Source: a virus. Taken from it: 53,990 bases of DNA. The translations under genes and the position numbers were made by a program. The first letter of the stretch is position 1. Each line of letters opens with the position of its first letter. The DNA lies in the IMG/VR virus record IMGVR_UViG_3300025276_000041, positions 1-53,990 of that record, one strand, 5' to 3'. The notes below the pieces were generated by a model that had not been told where the DNA came from, made no database searches, and saw nothing but the letters and a program-made list of their open reading frames with translations. Positions 27,401-34,454 of the stretch are shown here, piece by piece.

Positions 27401-29955
27401 CTCAAGAAAGAACAGTTAATGAAATCCAGACTCCTGCCGAAGAGCTATCTCAAGAAGATTTAGATCGTTTAGAGATTTTACAAATCGCCATAGAGCTTAA
27501 CTCAGCTAAGATGATGGAAAACAAAGACCCTTTAAAAGTAAAGGCTCTTAGTAATGTTTTAGTATTGTTGCAAAAGTATATTTTGAGAGGGAAGTCTGAA
27601 AACAAGGGAGAACTAAATGCTTATAAACAAAGAGTTAATAACATGATTGCTGAAGCTTTTTATAATGTTTCTGGAGGACAAAACATTCCAGAGACAGAAG
27701 AAGAAAGAGCTAGATGGGTAAGAAGGTCAGCAAATAAAGCTCAAAGAAGAAATGATTCAAGAAATTTATTTCTCTCTGCATTCAAAACAGCATTTACAGG
27801 ACTAGAAGGGTATTTTACAAAGAGCAACGCGTTAGAGGGTCTTGTAAGTAAAGTCACAATGATTCCTGGAGAAATGATAGGGGGTCGCTTTCAAGATATG
27901 ATTACATATAGGGTGAAAGATTCAACTTCTGAGTTTACTAGAAGAAAATTGTTAGTCACTAAAATGATTGATGATAATGCTAAACGCATTTTTGGTAAAG
28001 ACTACATCTCTAAGATGGAGAAAAATAAAGCTGGAATAAACACAGGTCTTTATGTTAATTCTCAAGAGGCAAAAGATATTAAACTTAAAATATCAAAAGA
28101 AAAAAACGAAGCAAAGAAAAGAAAATTAATTAGTAAGCTAGGGGAATTAGAAATAGAAGCAAGTAAAAATCAAATATATTATTTATACAATCAATATAAA
28201 GACCCTGCTAATATACCAACTTTTAACGCCATGTATGGTGAAGATTATGCTAAAACAATGGAGGGTCTGATTAATTTCTTGGATGACGAAACTAAGGCTT
28301 GGGCAGATTGGCAAGTTAATGTTTTCTTCCCTTCTTTATATAATGACTATAATGATGTATATAAAAGAATATATCGTGCTAATATGCCATGGAATCAGTT
28401 TTATGCAGGCAGACTTTATAGGGAGGTTAATAAAAAGGATGCCGGTGTTGATTTATTAAAAAGCCAAACTCAATACATGGGCAGTGTAGGTGGTCAATCA
28501 ACAAAAGAAAGAGTAAAAAATAAGGAGCGTATATTAAAAGTAGATGGAGATAAAGCTTTAAGTGTTTATGTGAATGATATGGAATACTTTAGGGCTTATG
28601 CTGAAACTTTAAAGGAAATTAACACCGTATTCAATAATAAGTATGTTAGACTCTCTATAGAGGAAAACACAGGCAAAGAAACTTACAAGCTTATTACGGA
28701 CATGATAAATAAACTTAGCACTAGAGGTATAAAGAGTGGGGAAATACAATTATTAAATAAATTAAACTCAGCGTTTGTTAGCGCTAAATTAGGCATAAAT
28801 CCTACCGTTTTTGTAAAACAATTAACGTCTGCGTTTGCTTTTGCGGATTATGTTGGAATTAGAAATTGGATTAAATACTGGGTTAAAGCCGCTCCAGATG
28901 CTAAACAACTATGGAACGAGTGGTACGATAACTCTCCAGTTTTGCAGGCTAGATATGAGTTTTCTTCTATAGCAAATGTTTTAGAAGGCTATGATTACGA
29001 TACCATAAATGACAAAATACAGTCCCCTGTATTTGAAGCTTTATCTATTACTAAAGATGAAATTTCTAAAGCTCAAAACGCCTTGATGTATTTAGTGAAA
29101 ATGGGTGACATGGGAGGAATAATGGGAGGCATATCTAACTATTTGTATTACAAAGAAAAGTTTGCAGAAAAAAACCCAAAGGCTACCGAGCAACAAGCGA
29201 TTGATTATGCTTCTCGAAAGGCTACCAATGAGGCTACAAGCACACAACAAAATAGTGCTATTGAAGATAAAGACTGGTGGCAGACGGCTGGTCAATTACC
29301 TAGGCTCATGTCTTTATTCCTATCAGCGCCAAAGGCTTTAAATAGAAAAACTATTATGTCTGTGAGGCAGTTGTATAGAAAGTCTGCAACTTTAGGCAAG
29401 GCCATGAGAGAGGGTAAATCATTCAAAGAGGCTAACGAAATTGCTAGAAATACTGGTCGAGGTAGCGCATATGAAAACTGGAGGAGAATGGCTATATATC
29501 ATAGTGCTATTCCAACTGTTTTTCAATATGTTGCACTAGGTATGCCAGGTCTTCTAACAGACTTTGATGATGATGACTTAGAAGAGTTAGGTATCGCAGC
29601 AATTTTAGGAAACATAAACGCTGTGTTTTTAGTGGGAGATTTATTTGTTGCCGCTAAAGACCTATATCTTAACAAATTTTGGGCAGGGCGAATGAAAAAC
29701 CTTTCTGCTTTTATGGCTATAGAAGAGATAGCTACAAGGTCAATAATTCCTCTTGTAAACAGTTCTTCTCCTGAAAAAACCAAAAAATATACTATGAGAT
29801 TAATTCTTCAACTACTAGAACTCGGTGGAATTCCAGCTAAAAATGTAAAAAAACTAGCAGAAAACTATTACAAGCTATTAACTGGAGATGTCGAAGATAC
29901 TGGAGAGGCTGTAGCTCGTTTACTAAACTACTCTGACTACGTTATAGAGAAATAA
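21460..29955 (+). CDS. Giant internal virion/polyvalent protein with HExxH protease motif, 2831 aa
   Basis: The largest gene in the window. The N-terminus has two similar short motifs: LTKSDFETWKSN (~18-29) and LTDSDFTTWQSN (~50-61). Residues ~510-570 are Gly/Ala-rich and hydrophobic (LAMMLPAGVRFGVANTLAQV, GLATGIISSF) and could enter a membrane. H1034-E-V-F-H1038 in TGSTIAHEVFHAV is a zinc metalloprotease signature, followed by a helical part with a conserved-looking QDEEFLAELVGLL. The rest is mainly helical, with Lys/Glu-rich coiled coils (~1700-2000) and a C-terminal Trp/Tyr-rich region. It lies at the end of the virion operon like T7 gp16, so it is probably ejected into the host and could process the cell envelope or itself. 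'Large polyvalent' phage proteins share this composite style. Confidence 0.75.
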   Translation: MSEDILNRIWKNLTKNKLTKSDFETWKSNIESDQKVQENVHQYLVEKKLTDSDFTTWQSNSGLKKKEEIVTESISEDGSSGFAEGEVEEFVGDVKIPQDGLESTPFGVKRKVDGELTSISPTTEAMMPEVTFPQKTEETLEEKAASKLEPSQDALFVSTLETQEPTVKEIEKDISPLIDDQTIERLSADLDPEVEKETRKFYEDRGIDYDEVRALELRYDELLNKKLAAEEVNEIINNYSQTMTGTGLEITEDERLLEIKEKYPQFFNSQGLPSFTDFSELEQKEFDKISKLIVDSKGNEVRTRYTDQGVPVKSFAEDQSNQRLREDLDEYLVSKRKERSSQAAVYNEEAKAVIKKVDEESVRVFGKDLSSVLSESEKGQRVISEEDSAILNRLIKEFNSSLSTSDLAAKEYAKSMLYYNRQHNKSLNGEYEDGYKATLNAIKGGAKMGNSIVGLFSVMLDTPGSSKEEVIKKMAENFEEQSKLPTSRLMTRFQQSKSATELKTAVLNNPIGYMASFMGESLAMMLPAGVRFGVANTLAQVGIGAARAGAPGATAGLATGIISSFSAANGIVEYGNAFFEAAGEKGYDLSNPDDMLNAMQDEEVWDKANRVGIPRAIAISGVDLAGGTLMSKALKGLKYSTISRGRLVGTALGSQVIIGPTQEGGGELLAQAVAGEGFSLQETVAEMIGGAGTNIPNIGLDVYGIATGKVNNKLAEDLKSTRFMASELENMSGEKIQSWVYNMRRLGKMTPEQESEILDNLSSVKEIKELVDNKAEFKDMKSKERIEYISVLSVLKQELKSLKEESEVLGVSIDAEKKKSLEDKIKKLVNKEITPKSVLQEKIKESLTFKEESDAIQESSTESVDVQEQAGASEGVREGDITERVAPTESTTQDGQEQDVETQVEEIAQEEIIEPSLSPQEIEAQELEDLKKEIGQPTEEVQEEENNLEGNLFLKGSDPQLSITQRNKRTGLIKRGKSAIRSIKKILPNTKIILHKNNESYILAAGRKGKGEFVPKTNTIHINLSKATGSTIAHEVFHAVFIDKVKGSKDLQKTAADMVKSIGKSLPKDSDLAKKVKNFSDRYESGIQDEEFLAELVGLLSSEEFGFSELPKPAKNTIIEFLKKIAKKIGIKLEATFGKTDESVIDLINILTRKVSTGEEIVAEDVQSLEQEEKDSKSEITNRQQKEALDIIGVETPKKNATKIVVADILNGFAKSELTPNSSEQDLISRFLENIFEESLYTLNKGSRESGMTWYMEDITEFENKMKVLLPELEDPNQMKLFKQVLAITSSGTNPNQNLKTAYTLWVRSNGDAVNFAKNWGKDKISFITKKGVPLGTGVVVRETKTKYVLQKVDALGNLETFKNGTPKLFEAKKSQLKKGYPKPAGFTSRGSIVAQQLIKIEKVYKSVGKDINKLISFFEETQPVSELRKYNKGIPDADGNTRIIAVGKRNGAFIFGEKIGAFYQNMIGIGDTITMDLWWSRTWNRYMGTMLSTVKGERNIQETPRTDRERDIMRKAVTLAADKLNLSVSELQAVIWYFEQELWTKAGKVSPSFSYVTAVNKLNNEIETDEETKRRFSKAGADLTKAEERRQDAVSRADNIVNEASGEGVVANRQEISPRQQLEEIVGDTENSLFQTIAQARFAGFKDITIKALLKEQKYSVADINEAMKVEKIVSLSFPSILSRAFYKSKFHTTKSAKDRIKQILDLEIGRSVELPSSFANVKGGVISGKRLLVDIMTEVTEKAILKRNSYRKIFETKEKRLSNAQVKKLSAESSKERAEVRKIAIETLEKNSDYKNESEEMQAQMKLDLDRIISGEVGTYGSKMFIENFRVLRTMLSERAKGRAGIKEMQMMLRSFIRQNLPSIDYSKPEVSRLLKAITDVKIDPKSRSTNIDEITARVVGYVSEAQSSQVESKINKLLSTTTQRTESGRIKGKGFLPSFQDSFAELERMIVDDNMAEQKIQDTIGAQRREFEDIMSRTQERTVNEIQTPAEELSQEDLDRLEILQIAIELNSAKMMENKDPLKVKALSNVLVLLQKYILRGKSENKGELNAYKQRVNNMIAEAFYNVSGGQNIPETEEERARWVRRSANKAQRRNDSRNLFLSAFKTAFTGLEGYFTKSNALEGLVSKVTMIPGEMIGGRFQDMITYRVKDSTSEFTRRKLLVTKMIDDNAKRIFGKDYISKMEKNKAGINTGLYVNSQEAKDIKLKISKEKNEAKKRKLISKLGELEIEASKNQIYYLYNQYKDPANIPTFNAMYGEDYAKTMEGLINFLDDETKAWADWQVNVFFPSLYNDYNDVYKRIYRANMPWNQFYAGRLYREVNKKDAGVDLLKSQTQYMGSVGGQSTKERVKNKERILKVDGDKALSVYVNDMEYFRAYAETLKEINTVFNNKYVRLSIEENTGKETYKLITDMINKLSTRGIKSGEIQLLNKLNSAFVSAKLGINPTVFVKQLTSAFAFADYVGIRNWIKYWVKAAPDAKQLWNEWYDNSPVLQARYEFSSIANVLEGYDYDTINDKIQSPVFEALSITKDEISKAQNALMYLVKMGDMGGIMGGISNYLYYKEKFAEKNPKATEQQAIDYASRKATNEATSTQQNSAIEDKDWWQTAGQLPRLMSLFLSAPKALNRKTIMSVRQLYRKSATLGKAMREGKSFKEANEIARNTGRGSAYENWRRMAIYHSAIPTVFQYVALGMPGLLTDFDDDDLEELGIAAILGNINAVFLVGDLFVAAKDLYLNKFWAGRMKNLSAFMAIEEIATRSIIPLVNSSSPEKTKKYTMRLILQLLELGGIPAKNVKKLAENYYKLLTGDVEDTGEAVARLLNYSDYVIEK

Positions 29956-29958
29956 AAA

Positions 29959-29995
29959 AGGGAGCGTTTAAACGCCCCCTCTTTGTTTTTACATC
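29959..29995. terminator. Bidirectional terminator between late (+) and early (-) blocks
   Basis: GGGAGCGTTTAAACGCCCCC centred on GTTTAAAC at 29966-29973, followed by a T-rich stretch on the plus strand and preceded by an A-run (T-run on the minus strand). It lies just after the 2831-codon gene and ahead of the ends of the leftward genes, so it may stop transcription from both sides. Confidence 0.75.
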
Positions 29996-30058
29996 AGCAT
30001 ACAGTTCATCGCTTAACCCCTAATATATATCCCGAACTGCGGTACAGCCGATGCAAAG

Positions 30059-30217
30059 TCAATATCCTTTTTCTTTTCTAACTACTGAATAGCACATTTT
30101 ACATTTACCTCTTACATAGGAAGGTCTTTTTTTTCTGTTTATAAATCTTTGAGTGTAAAAAAAACGTAGTGGTAAAGATAGATTACAAGAAATGCAATCC
30201 TTTAGTTCTTCTATCAT
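30059..30217 (-). CDS. Small zinc-ribbon-like protein, 52 aa
   Basis: The ATG overlaps the stop of the gene at 30214 (ATGA). The sequence has KDCISC near the start and KCKMCYS near the end, two CxxC pairs spaced about 28 residues apart, with basic residues between (RFINRKKRPSYVRGK). This is a plausible four-Cys zinc site, probably DNA, RNA or protein binding. It is the last gene of the leftward block. Confidence 0.6.
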   Translation of the reverse strand: MIEELKDCISCNLSLPLRFFYTQRFINRKKRPSYVRGKCKMCYSVVRKEKGY

Positions 30218-30357
30218 GTATTGTTTTGAATGTAATTAAATAAATTTGAATTTTCGGTCTTTTCTTTATAGATTTTTTTAATTTTATCTATGTCTTCTTT
30301 AGTAATATAACCAAATAGTTTGTATTTATTATAAAGTTCGTCAAGAGAATCGTTCAT
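30214..30357 (-). CDS. Small hypothetical protein, 47 aa
   Basis: Starts at ATG 30357 and is translationally coupled to the next gene by ATGA. The product begins MNDSLDELYNKYKLFGYITK; it is charged and helical with no Cys. Codon use is normal for the neighbourhood. Family not recognised. Confidence 0.55.
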   Translation of the reverse strand: MNDSLDELYNKYKLFGYITKEDIDKIKKIYKEKTENSNLFNYIQNNT

Positions 30358-30369
30358 TTTGATTGTATT

Positions 30370-30462
30370 TTATTCAACTGCCCTAGAGCATAATCTTATC
30401 AAAGATATCCAAAACAATATATTAATAGCTATCATTAAAAATAAATTCATTAATTTTTTCAT
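30370..30462 (-). CDS. Mini membrane protein, 30 aa
   Basis: ATG 30462 lies 1 nt beyond the phosphoesterase stop. The product is MKKLMNLFLMIAIN followed by ILFWISLIRLCSRAVE: a short positive start, one hydrophobic segment of ~20 residues and a charged end. It also contains the string TATCTTTG (30400-30407, minus), which could serve as a promoter for the two genes downstream, so this may be either a real peptide or a promoter region. Confidence 0.35.
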   Translation of the reverse strand: MKKLMNLFLMIAINILFWISLIRLCSRAVE

Positions 30463-30463
30463 T

Positions 30464-31501
30464 TTAAAACAAGTGAGTTAGCCTGGCAACTTGACCGTGT
30501 TCAGGATGATGAATAAATCCTTCTACCGCTTTTGGAGCGTGTTGATATCCGTTGCGATGATGCCAAGAGTCTGTCCCGCTAGGGCTCCTCAGGCTCTCAA
30601 CGGTCACTCCGATATAGTCTTTTGATATTTTATGATGTACGTGATGTGTATATACATACCTATGTTTTGTAGATGCCCAGTCTTTAGGTGCTTCTTGAGC
30701 CATTAGAAGCGGCAAGTCTTGAGACTTCGCTCCGTCCCCGTGTGTTGTGCCGATTAAGTTTTTATGATATTTAAGATATTTTCTATGAGAAATAGAGCAA
30801 TCAAATTTAATGTTAGGGCTTGTCCTAAACCAACTTTGAATAACATCCGCTAAGAAGAAACCATTCGTGTAGTCATGATTAGAGGGGTTAAAAACAAATT
30901 CCACGTCTGCTACTCCAAGTAAATGCTCAATTACTTCTACATATAAACGCTTTGCTATTAAGAAATTACTGTACCACATTCCGTCAGTATCTTGAGGAGT
31001 TCCAGCTGTTGTCATCCTTTTAGGTGTGTCTATATGAAGTATGTCATTTCCTCCGATAAAAACTATTTTATCAATATTAAACCCTGAAGCTTTATTAAGA
31101 ATGCCTTGAACGCCTTCAATAACTCTAGCTACGGCTATCTGAGAATTGTAATCTTCACCACTTTCAAACGAGGTGCATAGCTTTCCAATATGAATATCGG
31201 CAGGGTCTATAACTAAACAATGAGGATCAAGTGATTTTTCCCTTTCTATGTTTTTGTAGGTGGGAGAGTAGGCTTTAAGTTCTGCCAATAGGTCTTTTCT
31301 GACCTCACTATAAGATACGGTGTCTTTTTTTACGTGAAGAGAAAAGCTTTTGCCTTTATACCAGTAGTGATTTACATTTTCAAGAGGGATCCCTACTTCG
31401 TTACATTCTTCTCGTAGGGCTCTATGTTCTAGAATCAGCTTATATTCATCTTCTTTAAGCCTTATCCTTGGTATAATTACTCCCTCTGTTTCCTTATCCA
31501 C
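30464..31501 (-). CDS. Calcineurin-like metallophosphoesterase
   Basis: A 345 aa enzyme with all blocks of the two-metal phosphoesterase fold in order: D102-x-H104, GGND at 150-153, N208-H209-D210, H254-G-D256, and THHVHH at 285-290. The N-terminal ~90 residues are an extra helical or charged part. Members include SbcD/Mre11 nucleases and cyclic nucleotide phosphodiesterases. The position downstream of replication and recombination genes favours a nuclease role in host or phage DNA processing, but substrate cannot be told. The start overlaps the end of the gene at 31494. Confidence 0.8.
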   Translation of the reverse strand: MDKETEGVIIPRIRLKEDEYKLILEHRALREECNEVGIPLENVNHYWYKGKSFSLHVKKDTVSYSEVRKDLLAELKAYSPTYKNIEREKSLDPHCLVIDPADIHIGKLCTSFESGEDYNSQIAVARVIEGVQGILNKASGFNIDKIVFIGGNDILHIDTPKRMTTAGTPQDTDGMWYSNFLIAKRLYVEVIEHLLGVADVEFVFNPSNHDYTNGFFLADVIQSWFRTSPNIKFDCSISHRKYLKYHKNLIGTTHGDGAKSQDLPLLMAQEAPKDWASTKHRYVYTHHVHHKISKDYIGVTVESLRSPSGTDSWHHRNGYQHAPKAVEGFIHHPEHGQVARLTHLF

Positions 31502-31679
31502 GATCTAGTGTCTGTATAACGTCTTCTAAACGCTTTATGAGCTTTAAGGATGCTTCTTGTCCCGAAAGATACTCATCGTCCATCAGGGACTCGTATATCT
31601 CGTCGGTAAGCATATTCACCTCTAACATTAAATTATTAATATAGATAATTTTAGGGCTAATGAAAGATCTAGCGGGCAT
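31494..31679 (-). CDS. Hypothetical protein, 61 aa
   Basis: The product begins MPARSFISPKIIYINNLMLE and has an acidic helical C-terminal half (LTDEIYESLMDDEYLSG). The stop overlaps the phosphoesterase start by 8 nt. An alternative start at the internal Met (LMLEVNMLTDE) would shorten it. Family not recognised. Confidence 0.55.
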   Translation of the reverse strand: MPARSFISPKIIYINNLMLEVNMLTDEIYESLMDDEYLSGQEASLKLIKRLEDVIQTLDRG

Positions 31680-31683
31680 TTTA

Positions 31684-31917
31684 TTATGATTTATCCATTG
31701 AAGATAAGAATCTTTCGCCTATTTCGCTATCTACTTTCTGTATATTTTTATAAATCTTTTTAGATTTTCGCTTTACTCTCTCTCTATCAGCATCGGTTGA
31801 TTTAATTCCTAAATTAGTATACATGATGGCGTCAACGCGCAGAAGGTAATCTATTTTGCATTTATTACACCACTTCTTTTCTAGGATTTCGTCTATATGT
31901 TCAAACAGGTAGTCCAT
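31684..31917 (-). CDS. Hypothetical protein, 77 aa
   Basis: A small helical, charged protein with one CNKC pair (KKWCNKCKIDYLL, ~16-28) and a basic centre (DRERVKRKSKKIYKNI). A single CxxC is too little for a zinc-ribbon call. The 5' end overlaps the DnaA-like gene by 17 nt, so they are probably co-translated. Confidence 0.55.
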   Translation of the reverse strand: MDYLFEHIDEILEKKWCNKCKIDYLLRVDAIMYTNLGIKSTDADRERVKRKSKKIYKNIQKVDSEIGERFLSSMDKS

Positions 31918-32416
31918 TTAAAAATTTATTTATTATATTACTAGCAAGGCTCTCAGTCCCTGAAAATTGATTTTGTATTCTATTAAAAAGTTTTTCAAAT
32001 TTTGAGCCTTTGTGATTTAACTTATCTGCTTCGTCTTGAAGTAGTTCCGTGTTCAAAGTTAGTGAAATTATTTTTTCTTTCAATAAATCGTTTTCTTCTA
32101 CTAAATCTTCGTATGTCATATAACGCTCAAAAGTTTCGTTATATATATCAACTAAATGTAAAACATAGTTGTATTTTTCTCTAAACCCCTCATCAAAAAG
32201 AATCCAGTTTTTTGCATTTGTTATGCCATGAATGACGGTTGCATGATTTCTCCCGGTCTTATTGCCAATAATGTTTAGTTGTTTTTTATAAACCTCTCTC
32301 ATTATCTTATAAAACACAGCCCTAGCCTCAACATATGGCCTTTCCCTAGTCTTTTGTTTAAGGCTTACTGAAAAGACTTTGTTGATTATTTTTTCTGTGT
32401 TATCCCATTCTTTCAT
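31901..32416 (-). CDS. DnaA domain IV-like DNA-binding protein, 171 aa
   Basis: Residues ~30-75 carry ARAVFYKIMREVYKKQLNII and then TGRNHATVIHGITNAKNW. GRNHATVIH (55-63) matches the DnaA domain IV signature (GRDHxTVxHA), the helix that reads DnaA boxes. No AAA+ ATPase domain is present. The C-terminal ~100 residues are coiled-coil-like (DLVEENDLLKEKIISLTLN). The likely role is origin recognition, or diversion of host initiation, for phage replication. It is clustered with nuclease, helicase and primase genes. Confidence 0.75.
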   Translation of the reverse strand: MKEWDNTEKIINKVFSVSLKQKTRERPYVEARAVFYKIMREVYKKQLNIIGNKTGRNHATVIHGITNAKNWILFDEGFREKYNYVLHLVDIYNETFERYMTYEDLVEENDLLKEKIISLTLNTELLQDEADKLNHKGSKFEKLFNRIQNQFSGTESLASNIINKFLNGLPV

Positions 32417-32729
32417 CTAAGTAGCTATTTGAATTAATTAAATCTAAGTAGTAATCTAAATCTACCTCTTCTATGTTGTAGATAGTAACCATGTCAAGGT
32501 CATCTTTGTAAACCTCTACAATAAAGTAAAAGGGATTATCTGGGTTGTCATCAATAACGCATCCAAGGGTTTGTATTTCATAGTCTTCGTGCTTAACTTG
32601 AGAAATTGTAGAATCCAAAAACTTAGCAATGCGGATTATTAATGTAAAGTTATAAGCTTTTACTTGAAGCAAGAACTCATCTTCTAAAATATAGCCCCTA
32701 TCCCCTGAATATCTCTGTAATGACCCCAT
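32400..32729 (-). CDS. Hypothetical protein, 109 aa
   Basis: An acidic, mixed alpha/beta protein with strands such as LLQVKAYNFTLIIRIAKF and FYFIVEVYKDDLDMVTIYN. It overlaps the VRR-NUC gene by 32 nt at its start and the DnaA-like gene by 17 nt at its end. A downstream start would avoid the 5' overlap. Family not recognised. Confidence 0.55.
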   Translation of the reverse strand: MGSLQRYSGDRGYILEDEFLLQVKAYNFTLIIRIAKFLDSTISQVKHEDYEIQTLGCVIDDNPDNPFYFIVEVYKDDLDMVTIYNIEEVDLDYYLDLINSNSYLDERMG

Positions 32730-32937
32730 GATTTTTTAATTCTTTTAATCTATATTCTTGTAACTTGGAAAGCTTTCCGTTCGGAGTCTTAACCTCTGAG
32801 AATATCACACCGCAATCGGCTGGAATTGCAACCAAATCTGGAATACCATTCTTATTAGTCTTGATTAGTTTTAGAACATAATAGCCTTCAGCTTCAAGCT
32901 GCTTGATTCTTTTGTTCTGTATTGCTTGTTCCGTCAT
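32698..32937 (-). CDS. VRR-NUC domain nuclease
   Basis: A 79 aa stand-alone VRR-NUC, about the minimal size of the domain. The sequence has GIPDLVAI with D34, SEVK with E48 and K50, and Q60 in KLSKLQEYRL, which together form the PD-(D/E)XK active site of this family. Phage VRR-NUC proteins usually sit next to an SNF2-like helicase, as here (32934), and probably act as structure-specific nucleases in replication or recombination. The start overlaps the helicase stop (ATGA). Confidence 0.82.
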   Translation of the reverse strand: MTEQAIQNKRIKQLEAEGYYVLKLIKTNKNGIPDLVAIPADCGVIFSEVKTPNGKLSKLQEYRLKELKNHGVITEIFRG

Positions 32938-34172
32938 GCTTGTAAATTTAGCAAATCTCTTTTGAAGTGACTTAACGTGTAGTCTTTCTTTTTTGTTACG
33001 GCCTTATATATGTCTGCCTCAATACCTCCTTTAGCAAAAATCCAATAAATATTATTTTTAATTCTGTCTTTTGTTGTCATTCTGTCTCTTGATTGCCAAT
33101 AGCTTGTGGCACTAAAATCAATATTGTAATACACTAAAGACTCTGCCATCCGCAAAGAGATACCCTCACGGCCAGAAACAATCTGTAGGGCAATAGATTT
33201 ATCTGTGGTATCAAATTCTTCTACAGACTCAGTCAACTTATCTTTAAAAACAGACTTTAAAGCGTTGAGCTCTTCCTTGAACTTATAGAAGATACCTATC
33301 TTTTGATCACTGAACTTCTGTTTTATGAACCTAGCTTTTGTGTCGTCTAGCACTTTAGAGTTTCCGCTCTCAAATTTAACTGTTCCAGAAGACAACTGAT
33401 GAATCTTCATCATTAACTTAACTGCGGTGTCTGCTAAAATCACCTCCTCCTTACCTTCAACTACTAATTTCGCCTTCAATTGATTCATAATAGCGTAAGT
33501 ATAGGGTTGAAGTATTACTTCAAGTACCTTTTCTGTGGTCTCTACGACAAATCCCGCCTCCTCTTGGCTGTATGAGATGGTGTATGGGGCCATAACATCT
33601 AGAATATGCCTTAATCCACCCCCATAGTCCTTGATTTCGTATCCGTTTATACGTTTTGAAGTTAATTTCACATAGTCTTGAGCGAAGGCATAGAAGTTTC
33701 TGTACTTACAAAAAGGATTGTTAGCAATCCCATACACTTGATGATACATTTGACTGTAAGACTCTGGCGTTGGGGTTCCTGATAAAAGTATGACCCTAGC
33801 TTTGGTTCTGTAAATTAGCTTATTTAAATCTTTTGCTCTCTTGCTGGGCTTCGGGAATGCACCCATACCATGAGCCTCGTCGGCAATTATAATATCCCAT
33901 TTTATATTTGGGAGCTTATGCATGCTCTCGTAATTAATTACAGATATATTATAGCCTGGGTCAAGGAGGCCATAGTCATGTTCAATACTAGAGATAGCCT
34001 TTTTCTTAGTTAAGAACAAAACATTTTTAGCTCCAAGATTCTTAGCAATCCCTAGACTCGTTAGAGTTTTCCCGGTTCTAACCTCCATCGCCAAATATAC
34101 AAAGTCACGTTCAGAGACAATAGAAGCTCCCTTTTCTATTATATCCTCTTGGTATTTTCTAAACTTAAGCAT
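32934..34172 (-). CDS. SNF2/SF2-type DNA helicase
   Basis: A 412 aa superfamily 2 helicase with motif I MEVRTGKT (29-36), motif II DEAH (98-101), motif III SGTP (131-134), and a C-terminal RecA domain with SGREGISL (motif V, ~333-340) and YWQSRDR (motif VI, ~358-364). These match the compact phage SNF2-like helicases that pair with VRR-NUC nucleases. It probably remodels forked or branched DNA. It overlaps the 34165 gene at the start. Confidence 0.82.
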   Translation of the reverse strand: MLKFRKYQEDIIEKGASIVSERDFVYLAMEVRTGKTLTSLGIAKNLGAKNVLFLTKKKAISSIEHDYGLLDPGYNISVINYESMHKLPNIKWDIIIADEAHGMGAFPKPSKRAKDLNKLIYRTKARVILLSGTPTPESYSQMYHQVYGIANNPFCKYRNFYAFAQDYVKLTSKRINGYEIKDYGGGLRHILDVMAPYTISYSQEEAGFVVETTEKVLEVILQPYTYAIMNQLKAKLVVEGKEEVILADTAVKLMMKIHQLSSGTVKFESGNSKVLDDTKARFIKQKFSDQKIGIFYKFKEELNALKSVFKDKLTESVEEFDTTDKSIALQIVSGREGISLRMAESLVYYNIDFSATSYWQSRDRMTTKDRIKNNIYWIFAKGGIEADIYKAVTKKKDYTLSHFKRDLLNLQA

Positions 34173-34449
34173 CTTCAGCTATTATAAATATTTCCTCAAG
34201 GCTAGAGTCTAATATTTTATTGACACCTTTTTGTAAAAGAACAAAAGAATCTTCCTTTTCTGGCTCATCAAGTTGTTTTAAAGCTTTCTCTAAAAAAGAC
34301 TCAAGAGCCTTCTCTAGTTTTTTACCGTAAAATTTTATGTCTTGACGATATAATGGGGTTTCCTTCAGATCATCCATAATTTCTAGTTGGCATTGTTGAA
34401 GTATAATCAATTTAGATGCTATCCTATCAATCTCGTTAATTGTTTTCAT
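34165..34449 (-). CDS. Hypothetical protein, 94 aa
   Basis: A charged helical protein, with ASKLIILQQCQLEIMDDL near the start and FLEKALKQLDEPEKEDSF in the middle, consistent with a coiled coil. It sits between helicase and primase genes, 5 nt downstream of the latter, and overlaps the former by 8 nt, so it may be a replisome accessory protein. No family is recognised. Confidence 0.55.
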   Translation of the reverse strand: MKTINEIDRIASKLIILQQCQLEIMDDLKETPLYRQDIKFYGKKLEKALESFLEKALKQLDEPEKEDSFVLLQKGVNKILDSSLEEIFIIAEDA

Positions 34450-34454
34450 GTCTA

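Noticed and set aside
31491-31502. TTATCCACG, one mismatch to a DnaA box
   Set aside because: A single match inside overlapping coding sequence; no cluster seen nearby.
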